Source: Prevotella sp. CAG:732 (GTDB lineage: Bacteria; Bacteroidota; Bacteroidia; Bacteroidales; Bacteroidaceae). From it: 23,083 nucleotides of DNA. Numbering within the stretch: position 1 is the stretch's first letter; every line of letters begins with the position of its first letter. A program made the translations under genes and the position numbers. Location: positions 66,211 to 89,293 of the forward strand of contig FR893264.1 in assembly GCA_000436035.1 (NCBI GenBank), read 5' to 3'. This document shows positions 9,300-15,268 of the stretch, piece by piece. Under the pieces are notes generated by a model, which saw only the letters and a list, made by a program, of their open reading frames with translations, did no database searches and was not told where the DNA came from.

Positions 9300-9370
9300 T
9301 TGGGATACCCGGATTCGAACCAGGAATGACAGGACCAGAATCTGTAGTGTTACCATTACACCATATCCCA
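9300..9370 (-). tRNA. tRNA-Gln, anticodon CTG (downstream copy)
   Basis: On the minus strand the cloverleaf folds as follows: acceptor TGGGATA with TATCCCA, D-arm GTGT/ACAC, anticodon arm ACAGA-TTCTGGT-CCTGT with anticodon CTG, T-arm CCTGG-TTCGAAT-CCGGG, discriminator A at 9300. CCA is not encoded. The last anticodon-stem pair is an A.C mismatch. CTG reads CAG (Gln). The 70 bases 9301-9370 are identical to the second copy. Confidence 0.95.
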
Positions 9371-9391
9371 ATATAGATTTCATTTTCTGAA

Positions 9392-9423
9392 TAAAAAAGC
9401 ATCTTCCTATCTTGAAAGATGCT
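9392..9423 (-). terminator. Intrinsic terminator of the upstream tRNA-Gln copy
   Basis: On the minus strand AGCATCTT (9423-9416) pairs with AAGATGCT (9405-9398) around a 10-base loop, followed by a T-run (9398-9393). The stem sequence is nearly that of the terminator after the other tRNA copy, which shows that tRNA and terminator were duplicated together. Confidence 0.75.
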
Positions 9424-9431
9424 CCTTTTAG

Positions 9432-9502
9432 TTGGGATACCCGGATTCGAACCAGGAATGACAGGACCAGAATCTGTAGTGTTACCATTACACCATATCC
9501 CA
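9432..9502 (-). tRNA. tRNA-Gln, anticodon CTG (upstream copy)
   Basis: Identical in sequence and fold to the other copy (9300-9370): same acceptor, D, anticodon (CTG) and T arms, discriminator A at 9432, no encoded CCA. This is the promoter-proximal copy, lying 44 bases after the minus-strand promoter at 9547-9578. The two copies are 132 bases apart, start to start. Confidence 0.95.
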
Positions 9503-9546
9503 ATGTAGCTTGCAATCTCAATCTGTTCGTTTCTTAATTGCGAGTG

Positions 9547-9578
9547 CAAAGTTACTACTATTTTTTGAATTGCCCAAA
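9547..9578 (-). promoter_or_regulatory. Bacteroidetes-type promoter of the tRNA-Gln pair
   Basis: On the minus strand TTTG (9578-9575), 20 bases, then TAACTTTG (9554-9547). This matches the Bacteroides -33 TTTG and -7 TAnnTTTG pattern with near-ideal spacing. Transcription would run into both tRNA genes. Confidence 0.75.
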
Positions 9579-9647
9579 TTTTTCGGCACTTTTTTCTAAA
9601 AAATCTCAATTTTTAGCGTTTTTCGGCGTTTTTCCGTGTATTTAGCG

Positions 9648-9655
9648 TATCTTTG
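9648..9655 (+). promoter_or_regulatory. Bacteroidetes -7 box upstream of rsfS
   Basis: TATCTTTG fits TAnnTTTG exactly and lies 36 bases before the rsfS ATG. No good TTTG is found about 20 bases upstream, only a TTTC at 9621-9624. It would make the rsfS and tRNA promoters divergent. Confidence 0.6.
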
Positions 9656-9691
9656 CACATATAATAACAAGATAATTAATAGAAATTGTAA

Positions 9692-10051
9692 ATGAACACA
9701 ACAAAACAACTAGTAGAAACCATCACAGAGGGAATACAAGAGAAAAAAGGAAGCAAAATCGTGATAGCTGACTTGAGCCACCTAGATGGCACCATTGCCA
9801 AATATTTCATCATCTGCCAGGGCAACTCCCCATCACAAGTGGAGGCCATCGCTGAATCCGTAGGCGACTTCTGCAGAAAGAAATTGGGTGAGAAACCTGC
9901 CAACGTAGCGGGCTTGGGCAACGATCAATGGGTTGCTATCGACTTCGTGGATGTACTGGTACACATCTTCCAACCTGAGGTACGACAGTTTTACGACTTG
10001 GAGCACCTATGGGAGGATGCCAACCTCACCGAGATTCCAGACCTCGACTAA
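9692..10051 (+). CDS. rsfS: Ribosome silencing factor RsfS (YbeB/Iojap family)
   Basis: The protein has 119 residues, the usual length. It carries the family pattern: AxxIVIADLSHLDGTIAKYFIICQGNS in the first half and VAIDFVDVLVHIFQPEVRQFYDLEHLWEDA near the C-terminus. RsfS binds ribosomal protein uL14 on the large subunit and blocks joining with the small subunit when nutrients are short. The ATG at 9692 follows the -7 box by 36 bases and is preceded by an A-rich leader without Shine-Dalgarno. rsfS directly before ftsH and cdsA is a common order in Bacteroidales. Confidence 0.96.
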   Translation: MNTTKQLVETITEGIQEKKGSKIVIADLSHLDGTIAKYFIICQGNSPSQVEAIAESVGDFCRKKLGEKPANVAGLGNDQWVAIDFVDVLVHIFQPEVRQFYDLEHLWEDANLTEIPDLD

Positions 10052-10065
10052 TCCATCGGGGGGAA

Positions 10066-10095
10066 AAGGTGGAAAGTCTGCTAGGCTTACACCTT
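10066..10095 (+). other. Hairpin in the rsfS-ftsH gap
   Basis: AAGGTG (10066-10071) and CACCTT (10090-10095), with further pairing of AAG (10074-10076) with CTT (10086-10088). No T-run follows, only an AT-rich TTATATATATAGG, so this is a weak attenuator or RNA-processing candidate rather than a clear terminator. Confidence 0.3.
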
Positions 10096-10160
10096 AATTA
10101 TATATATAGGAATATTTTTATTTGATATATTGGAACAACATTTCTTATTCTAAAAACGAG

Positions 10161-12200
10161 ATGGAACAAAGTAACAATTTAAATAACCCAAGTGGACAAC
10201 CACCTAAGATGCCTAAATTCAATATGAACTGGCTCTATGTCATCATCCTCTTCGGACTCATGGTACTCTTCATGACGGGTGGCGGTGATGCCTTGGGAGG
10301 TAGCGCAGCCAAGAAGGCTACCTACACAGAGTTTAAGGAGTATGTGGAGAAAGGATATGTGCTCAGCGTCGTCGCCAATAAGACGGAGAGTACGATCAAG
10401 CTTTACATCAATCCGAAAAACATTCGTGATGTCTATAAGACAAGTGCCAAGAACGTAGGTCCTTCACCTTACGTGGAGGTGCAGTTTGGTTCTGTAGAAG
10501 AACTGGACAAGTACCTCGACTCGATGGTCAAGACCCACAAGATACACTCCTACACCTACGAGAACCAGAAGGGCAACGACTTCATCAGCCTCCTGGTCAG
10601 CGTAGCCCCTATCCTACTCTTCTTCCTCTTCATCATGTGGATGTCGGGCAGAATGGGCACAGGACTCGGCGGTGGCATGGGAGGCGGTATCTTCAGTGTC
10701 GGCAAGAGCAAGGCTCGTATGTATGAGAAGGGAAACGCCATCGGTGTCACCTTCAAGGACGTAGCCGGACAAGAGGGTGCCAAACAGGAGGTTCAGGAAA
10801 TCGTCGATTTCCTCAAGAACCCACAGAAATACACCGACCTCGGTGGTAAGATTCCAAAGGGAGCCTTGCTGGTAGGTCCTCCGGGAACAGGTAAGACCCT
10901 CCTTGCCAAGGCTGTAGCAGGCGAGGCAGAGGTACCATTCTTCTCCATGAGCGGTTCCGACTTCGTGGAAATGTTTGTCGGCGTCGGTGCCTCTCGTGTT
11001 CGCGACCTCTTCCGTCAGGCTAAGGAGAAAGCTCCTTGCATCATCTTCATCGATGAGATTGATGCCGTAGGTCGAGCTCGTAGCAAGAACCCAGCCATGG
11101 GTGGCAACGATGAGCGTGAGAACACTCTGAATGCACTCCTCACCGAGATGGATGGTTTCGGCACCAACAGTGGTGTCATCATCCTTGCCGCTACCAACCG
11201 TGTAGATATGTTGGATAGCGCCCTCTTGCGTGCAGGTCGTTTCGACCGTGAGATTCATGTCGATCTCCCTGGCTTGAACGAACGTAAGGCCATCTTCCTT
11301 GTTCACCTGAAGCCTATCAAGATAGACGATACCGTTGACATCGATCTCTTGGCTCGCCAGACGCCGGGCTTCTCTGGTGCCGACATCGCCAATGTTTGCA
11401 ACGAGGCTGCCTTGATAGCTGCTCGCCATGACAAGAAGGCGGTGTGCAAGCAAGACTTCCTCGATGCCGTTGACCGTATCGTAGGTGGATTGGAGAAGAA
11501 GACCAAGGTGATGACTGCCGACGAGAAGCGTAGCATCGCCCTCCATGAGGCTGGTCATGCCACCATCTCTTGGTTCTGTAGATATGCCAACCCTCTCATC
11601 AAGGTCACCATCGTGCCACGTGGTCAAGCACTGGGCGCTGCTTGGTATCTCCCAGAGGAGCGACAGATTACCACCAAGGAGCAGATGCTCGACGAGATGT
11701 GTTCACTCATGGGTGGTCGTGCAGCCGAAGAACTCTTCACCGGTCATATCTCCTCCGGAGCGATGAACGACTTGGAGCGTGCTACCAAGAGTGCATACGG
11801 CATGGTGGCTTACCTCGGCATGAGCGAGTCGCTGCCTAACCTCTGCTATTACAACCAGAGCGAGTATTCATTCCAGAAACCATATTCAGAGACCACAGCC
11901 AAGAAGATAGACGAGGAAGTGCTGAAGATGGTGAACGAACAATACACCCGTGCCAAGAACATCCTGATGCAGCACAAGGAAGGTCACAACGCCCTCGCCG
12001 AACTGCTCATCCAGAAGGAGGTCATCATGGCAGAAGACGTGGAGAAGATTTTTGGCAAGCGCCCTTGGATTAGCCGTTCACAGGAAATCATGGAGGACGA
12101 GCAGCCTAAGATCGACGATGATGCTGTCAAGGAGATACCAGAGGTGCAAGCTGCCATCAAGGAGCATGAGGAGAATCAGAACAAGGAGAACACTCATTAA
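10161..12200 (+). CDS. ftsH: ATP-dependent zinc metalloprotease FtsH
   Basis: The frame could start at a TTG (10122), but the ATG at 10161 (MEQSNNLNNPSGQPPK) gives the usual start, 679 residues. Two membrane spans (about 24-41 and 141-164) flank a periplasmic segment. Next to the second span is a Gly-rich stretch (GTGLGGGMGGGIF). The AAA module has Walker A GPPGTGKT (239-246), Walker B IIFIDEID and the second region of homology (ATNRVDMLDSALLRAGRFDR). The protease has HEAGH (His462, Glu463, His466) and the third zinc ligand in MNDLERAT (Asp537). It is a hexameric membrane protease that degrades damaged membrane proteins and short-lived regulators. The C-terminal tail is acidic and rich in E, D and N. 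All catalytic residues are present. cdsA starts 11 bases after the stop. Confidence 0.97.
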   Translation: MEQSNNLNNPSGQPPKMPKFNMNWLYVIILFGLMVLFMTGGGDALGGSAAKKATYTEFKEYVEKGYVLSVVANKTESTIKLYINPKNIRDVYKTSAKNVGPSPYVEVQFGSVEELDKYLDSMVKTHKIHSYTYENQKGNDFISLLVSVAPILLFFLFIMWMSGRMGTGLGGGMGGGIFSVGKSKARMYEKGNAIGVTFKDVAGQEGAKQEVQEIVDFLKNPQKYTDLGGKIPKGALLVGPPGTGKTLLAKAVAGEAEVPFFSMSGSDFVEMFVGVGASRVRDLFRQAKEKAPCIIFIDEIDAVGRARSKNPAMGGNDERENTLNALLTEMDGFGTNSGVIILAATNRVDMLDSALLRAGRFDREIHVDLPGLNERKAIFLVHLKPIKIDDTVDIDLLARQTPGFSGADIANVCNEAALIAARHDKKAVCKQDFLDAVDRIVGGLEKKTKVMTADEKRSIALHEAGHATISWFCRYANPLIKVTIVPRGQALGAAWYLPEERQITTKEQMLDEMCSLMGGRAAEELFTGHISSGAMNDLERATKSAYGMVAYLGMSESLPNLCYYNQSEYSFQKPYSETTAKKIDEEVLKMVNEQYTRAKNILMQHKEGHNALAELLIQKEVIMAEDVEKIFGKRPWISRSQEIMEDEQPKIDDDAVKEIPEVQAAIKEHEENQNKENTH

Positions 12201-12211
12201 TATCAAGAGTC

Positions 12212-13087
12212 ATGACAGATAAACAAAAGAATCTCATCGTAAGAACCATCACAGGTGTCTTATTCGTAGGCTGCATGGTATCATGCTTCCTGCAACCGAA
12301 GGCTATGGTTTTCCTCTTTGCCCTCATCACAGGTCTGAGCATCTGGGAGTTCTGCGGACTCGTCAATGAGGAGGCGGAGGATGTCAGCGTCAATCGCTTC
12401 ATCTCCACCGTGGCAGGTGTGTATTTCTTCCTTGCCGTAGCGGGATTCCGAACGGGCATCACGGGCTACAACTTCGTGGTGTTCATCCCTTACATCCTCA
12501 CCATCGTATATCTCTTCATCTACGAGTTATACACGGGCAACAAGAATGCCATCAACGATTGGGCTTACACGATGCTCTCACAGATGTACATCGCCCTCCC
12601 CTTCTCGCTGATCAACGTCTTGGCTTTCGAGGTTTCGGCAGTGGATGGTCAGGTACATTACGATATGCTCTTGCCTTTGAGCGTGTTCATCTTCCTCTGG
12701 ACCAATGACACGGGTGCCTATTGCAGCGGTTCGCTGTTTGGCAAGCACAAGCTCTTCCCTCGCATCAGTCCGGGCAAGAGTTGGGAAGGAAGCATAGGCG
12801 GTGGCATCTTCGTCATCATCGTGGCTGCCATCGTGGGATACTTCGCCAATAATGGCGAGACGGCTCACACCTTGAGCATCGCAGGATGGATAGGTTTGGG
12901 ACTCGTCGTCGTATTCTTCGGCACCTGGGGCGACTTGGTGGAGAGTCTCTTCAAGCGTACCCTCGGCGTGAAGGACAGCGGCAATATTCTGCCGGGTCAT
13001 GGTGGCATGCTCGACCGTTTCGACTCATCGCTGATGGCGATTCCAGCGGCTGTCATCTACCTCTACACCATCCAACTCTTCGGATAA
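12212..13087 (+). CDS. cdsA: Phosphatidate cytidylyltransferase CdsA
   Basis: The protein has 291 residues and is a polytopic inner-membrane protein with about seven hydrophobic segments. It converts phosphatidic acid and CTP to CDP-diacylglycerol, the precursor of membrane phospholipids. The CDS-family signature is complete at about residues 245-271: SLFKR, VKDSGNILPGHGG, MLDRFD. Another conserved segment is FPRISPGKSWEGSIGG. It follows ftsH by 11 bases and is the last gene before a strong terminator, so rsfS-ftsH-cdsA or ftsH-cdsA is probably one transcript. Confidence 0.95.
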   Translation: MTDKQKNLIVRTITGVLFVGCMVSCFLQPKAMVFLFALITGLSIWEFCGLVNEEAEDVSVNRFISTVAGVYFFLAVAGFRTGITGYNFVVFIPYILTIVYLFIYELYTGNKNAINDWAYTMLSQMYIALPFSLINVLAFEVSAVDGQVHYDMLLPLSVFIFLWTNDTGAYCSGSLFGKHKLFPRISPGKSWEGSIGGGIFVIIVAAIVGYFANNGETAHTLSIAGWIGLGLVVVFFGTWGDLVESLFKRTLGVKDSGNILPGHGGMLDRFDSSLMAIPAAVIYLYTIQLFG

Positions 13088-13133
13088 TCAAGAGAATACA
13101 AGCTACTGAAATAGATAATGTTTTATACTATCG

Positions 13134-13170
13134 GGACGTACTTTCTTTGCAAAAGTACGTCCTTTTTTGT
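13134..13170 (+). terminator. Intrinsic terminator after cdsA
   Basis: Perfect 11-bp stem GGACGTACTTT (13134-13144) with AAAGTACGTCC (13152-13162), 7-base loop, followed directly by TTTTTTGTTTG. Confidence 0.92.
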
Positions 13171-13197
13171 TTGTAGAGGGAAATACTTGTACTTTTT

Positions 13198-13229
13198 CTT
13201 GGTCAATTCTGCTAAAAATCGTAGTTTTG
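13198..13229 (+). promoter_or_regulatory. Bacteroidetes-type promoter of the GH5 gene
   Basis: CTTG (13198-13201), 20 bases, then TAGTTTTG (13222-13229), an exact TAnnTTTG. It lies 37 bases before the ATG at 13266. Confidence 0.6.
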
Positions 13230-13265
13230 CAGAAAACATATTATAATCAAAAACCTATTTAAAAG

Positions 13266-14219
13266 ATGAAAAAGCTATTAACCCTCCTTGTCGCCTTGCT
13301 GTGCATGGCACAAGTCAACGCAGCCGGTCCTGTAAAGCAATGGGGACAACTGCAAGTGAAAGGTGCGCAACTTTGCGACCAAAACGGAAATCCAGTCGTA
13401 CTGCGAGGTGTCAGCCTAGGATGGCACAACATTTGGCCTCGTTTCTACAACAAGAATGCCGTGAAGTGGCTCATCAATGACTGGCATGCCAACATCATCC
13501 GTGCTGCCATGGGAATCCAGATTGAGGACAACTACCTGGAGAACCCGGAGTTCGCCCTCAAGTGTATCACCAATGTGGTGGATGCAGCCATCAAGAACGA
13601 CGCATACGTCATCATCGACTGGCATGCCCACAAGATGCACACGGCAGAAGCCAAGGCTTTCTTTGCCAAGATGGCTCAGAAATATGGCAAATATCCTAAC
13701 GTCATCTATGAGCTTTACAACGAGCCTGTGGAAGACAAGTGGGAAGACCTCAAGGTATATGCCAAGACCATCATCGACGAGATTCGCAAGTACGACTCCG
13801 ACAATATCATCCTCATGGGTTGTCCTCACTGGGACCAAGACATCGACCTCGTGGCAAAGAGTCCTATCGAGGGCGTGAGCAACGTGATGTACACGCTCCA
13901 CTTCTACGCAGCCACCCACAAGGATTACTTGCGCGACAAGTTGGAAGCAGCTGTCAAGGGCGGTCTTCCTGTATTCGTGTCAGAATGTGCTGGCATGGAA
14001 GCCTCCGGCAATGGTCCTCTTGCTCCAGACGAGTATCAGAAATGGCTCGATGTCATGGAGAAGAACAAGGTAAGTTGGGTCAATTGGTCAATCTCTGACA
14101 AGGACGAGACCTGCTCCATGATTCTGCCAAGGGCAGAGGCAAAGGGCAACTGGACTCCTGACCTCATCAAGCCATGGGGCAAGATGGTGAAGGATGCGTT
14201 GACAAGATATAACAAGTGA
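13266..14219 (+). CDS. Glycoside hydrolase family 5 (cellulase-type, probably endo-beta-1,4-glucanase), secreted
   Basis: The protein has 317 residues: a signal peptide of about 19-20 residues (MKKLLTLLVALLCMAQVNA) and one GH5 (beta/alpha)8 domain with no carbohydrate-binding module. The general acid/base is Glu153 in YELYNEP. The nucleophile is Glu240 in FVSECAG, followed by MEASGNG, which resembles the SEFG..DASGNG of subfamily GH5_2 endoglucanases. Other family markers are LRGVSLGWHN, IIRAAMG, IIDWHAH and WVNWSISDKDE. The Cys after the nucleophile, where Trp or Phe is usual, is unusual but does not touch a catalytic residue. It has its own promoter and stands alone, with no SusCD or other hydrolase next to it. 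Substrate beyond beta-1,4-glucan or a mixed-linkage glucan is a guess. Confidence 0.93.
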   Translation: MKKLLTLLVALLCMAQVNAAGPVKQWGQLQVKGAQLCDQNGNPVVLRGVSLGWHNIWPRFYNKNAVKWLINDWHANIIRAAMGIQIEDNYLENPEFALKCITNVVDAAIKNDAYVIIDWHAHKMHTAEAKAFFAKMAQKYGKYPNVIYELYNEPVEDKWEDLKVYAKTIIDEIRKYDSDNIILMGCPHWDQDIDLVAKSPIEGVSNVMYTLHFYAATHKDYLRDKLEAAVKGGLPVFVSECAGMEASGNGPLAPDEYQKWLDVMEKNKVSWVNWSISDKDETCSMILPRAEAKGNWTPDLIKPWGKMVKDALTRYNK

Positions 14220-14238
14220 TGACGCTTATTTGTGGGCA

Positions 14239-14353
14239 TCTCTATAGAGCTTCACCGTGGTCGTCTATAGTGGCTTGTCCTAGTCGTCTATTACGACCGA
14301 GGCTTGTCGTCTATTACGACCCATCGAAACCGTCTATAGTGGCTTCACCTAGC
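14239..14353. repeat. Five 23-bp tandem repeat units with a CGTCTATA/CGTCTATT core
   Basis: TCTAT recurs at 14241, 14264, 14287, 14310 and 14333, exactly every 23 bases. Units 2-5 start with CGTCTAT; unit 1 has TCTCTAT. Units 2 and 5 share CGTCTATAGTGGCTT; units 3 and 4 share CGTCTATTACGACC. In units 3 and 4 the sequence GTCGTCTATTACGAC forms a small hairpin (5-bp stem, 5-base loop), and unit 1 contains the palindrome CTCTATAGAG. The array begins 19 bases after the GH5 stop. No reading frame explains it. Confidence 0.8.
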
Positions 14354-14379
14354 CTCCACCATCTCTCTGATTTCGCTTG

Positions 14380-14411
14380 CGAAGATACGGCATTTATCTG
14401 ATATACGCAAG
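14380..14411 (-). promoter_or_regulatory. Candidate minus-strand promoter reading into the 23-bp array
   Basis: On the minus strand CTTG (14411-14408), exactly 20 bases, then TATCTTCG (14387-14380). This differs from TTTG-N20-TAnnTTTG at one base in each box. The expected start site lies about 20 bases before the array, and no protein gene follows on this strand. Confidence 0.4.
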
Positions 14412-14455
14412 AAAAAAAGCAATTATTTTCGCCTTGTTGGGCATTTTTCCTCATG

Positions 14456-14605
14456 CGTTACAATGTTACAGCGTTACAGTAAAAAATCTCCCTATTCCAC
14501 CCCCCCCTAAAATACTCTTTATATTTATATATATATAAATATAAAAGTAATTTTTCGCATATAGGAGGGGCAAAAATTTTACTGTAACGCTGTAACGGTG
14601 TAACG
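14456..14605. repeat. 150-bp inverted-repeat element with iteron-like arms and central AT palindrome
   Basis: The left arm (14456-14484) and right arm (14577-14605) are inverted copies with 27 of 29 positions matching. Each arm is three 8-bp repeats: CGTTACAA TGTTACAG CGTTACAG on the left, CTGTAACG CTGTAACG GTGTAACG on the right. Inside lie a run of eight C (14500-14507), a perfect 28-bp AT palindrome (14518-14545, 14-bp arms, no loop) and GGAGGGG (14564-14570). There is no room for a transposase. It could be a small non-autonomous element, a replication- or recombination-type site, or a regulatory structure. Confidence 0.75.
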
Positions 14606-14610
14606 AAGGT

Positions 14611-14883
14611 ATGATTCTTTGGGCAGCCCGACGTAGCGACATTGTATTTATAGCCAGTGGATCTGCTACTTCGTGGATGGTGGACAACCTTATTGAGAAC
14701 CAAGGAGGATTGCACGCCAGAATAACCAGCAGCATATACGTACGTTCTTTTACACTTCATGAGACAGAAGAATACTTGCAGCGAAAGCATTGTAAATGGG
14801 ATAGATACCAAATCTTGCAATGCTACATGGCATTCATATGTTGCAAGGCTACAATGGAAGAACCACCCTTACAAGTAATGTGA
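14611..14883 (+). pseudogene. Remnant of an AAA-type ATPase gene (ATPase_2/AAA_14-like, often with DUF234)
   Basis: The translation WAARRSDIVFIASGSATSWM, then VDNLIENQGGLHARIT, FTLHETEEYL and WDRYQILQCYM matches the middle of the Bacteroidales ATP-binding proteins of this family, including the strand ending in GSATSWM. The P-loop half is missing upstream, where the inverted-repeat element lies. After QCYM the sequence loses the expected GGIP segment and ends in unrelated residues (ICCKATMEEPP), with a stop at 14881-14883. It is therefore a fragment lacking both ends. Confidence in the family is fair, from the motif pattern only. Confidence 0.65.
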
Positions 14884-15253
14884 TGAGTTTCACCACCCTG
14901 CCCAACGAGAAGCCAACCCTTGACGAAGCTCAAATACTAAGCCATGGACCGATGAGCGTCGTTGTAGGCTATGAGATAACAGACAATGGTGGAGAAGCCG
15001 GCAGAACCTAAAGCCGACATCTACTCGCAGGGCAAGGTCATAGCAGATATGGCAAAGGCGACAGGCGACAAGAACTTGCAAAAGATGGCAACCATCTACA
15101 CAATTCCTGACACCCATCGCCGTCCTGATACGATCGAAAAGTTGCGCAAGCAACCAAGCCCAAGAAGAAAACAACTTGCTACAAGAGCAAACGCTCGATG
15201 GCGACAGCGTTCATTCCAAAGCCAACCAAGTGATGGATTATCAGCTTTGGAAT
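14842..15253 (+). pseudogene. Decayed coding stretch of unknown family, frame-shifted
   Basis: Protein-like sequence runs through three frames: SFTTLPNEKPTLDEAQILS..SVVVGYEI (to the stop at 15009), then ADIYSQGKVIADMAKATGDK..KMATIYTIP in a second frame (about 15010-15108), then AQEENNLLQEQTLDG..HSKANQVMDYQLWNH ending in TAA (third frame, 15160s-15259). Codon use looks coding in each piece but no single frame spans it, and there is no credible start. I do not recognise the family. It may be unrelated to the ATPase fragment before it. Confidence 0.35.
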
Positions 15254-15268
15254 CATTAACCGTCCCTT

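Noticed and set aside
9300..9502. tRNA-Gln copies as an attachment site of an integrated element
   Set aside because: The copies are adjacent with no cargo between them, and no integrase gene is in the window; a simple tandem duplication explains them.
9237..9609. Two overlapping minus-strand frames containing the repeated peptide GIWCNGNTTDSG
   Set aside because: They are translations through the two tRNA-Gln genes; the repeat is the tRNA sequence, not a protein.
10122..10160. TTG start for ftsH
   Set aside because: The 13 extra residues are unlike FtsH N-termini, and the ATG at 10161 gives the usual start before the first membrane span.
10614..11627. Open frame of 337 codons on the minus strand
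   Set aside because: It is fully antisense to ftsH, whose motifs are intact, and its protein has no recognisable features; it is a composition effect of the codon pattern.
14239..14353. 23-bp array as a CRISPR
   Set aside because: Only about 8 bases are shared by all units, the period is too short for repeat plus spacer, and no cas gene is in the window.
14458..14820. Minus-strand frames of 120 and 89 codons
   Set aside because: They run through the inverted-repeat element and antisense to the ATPase remnant, with no start signal or protein features.
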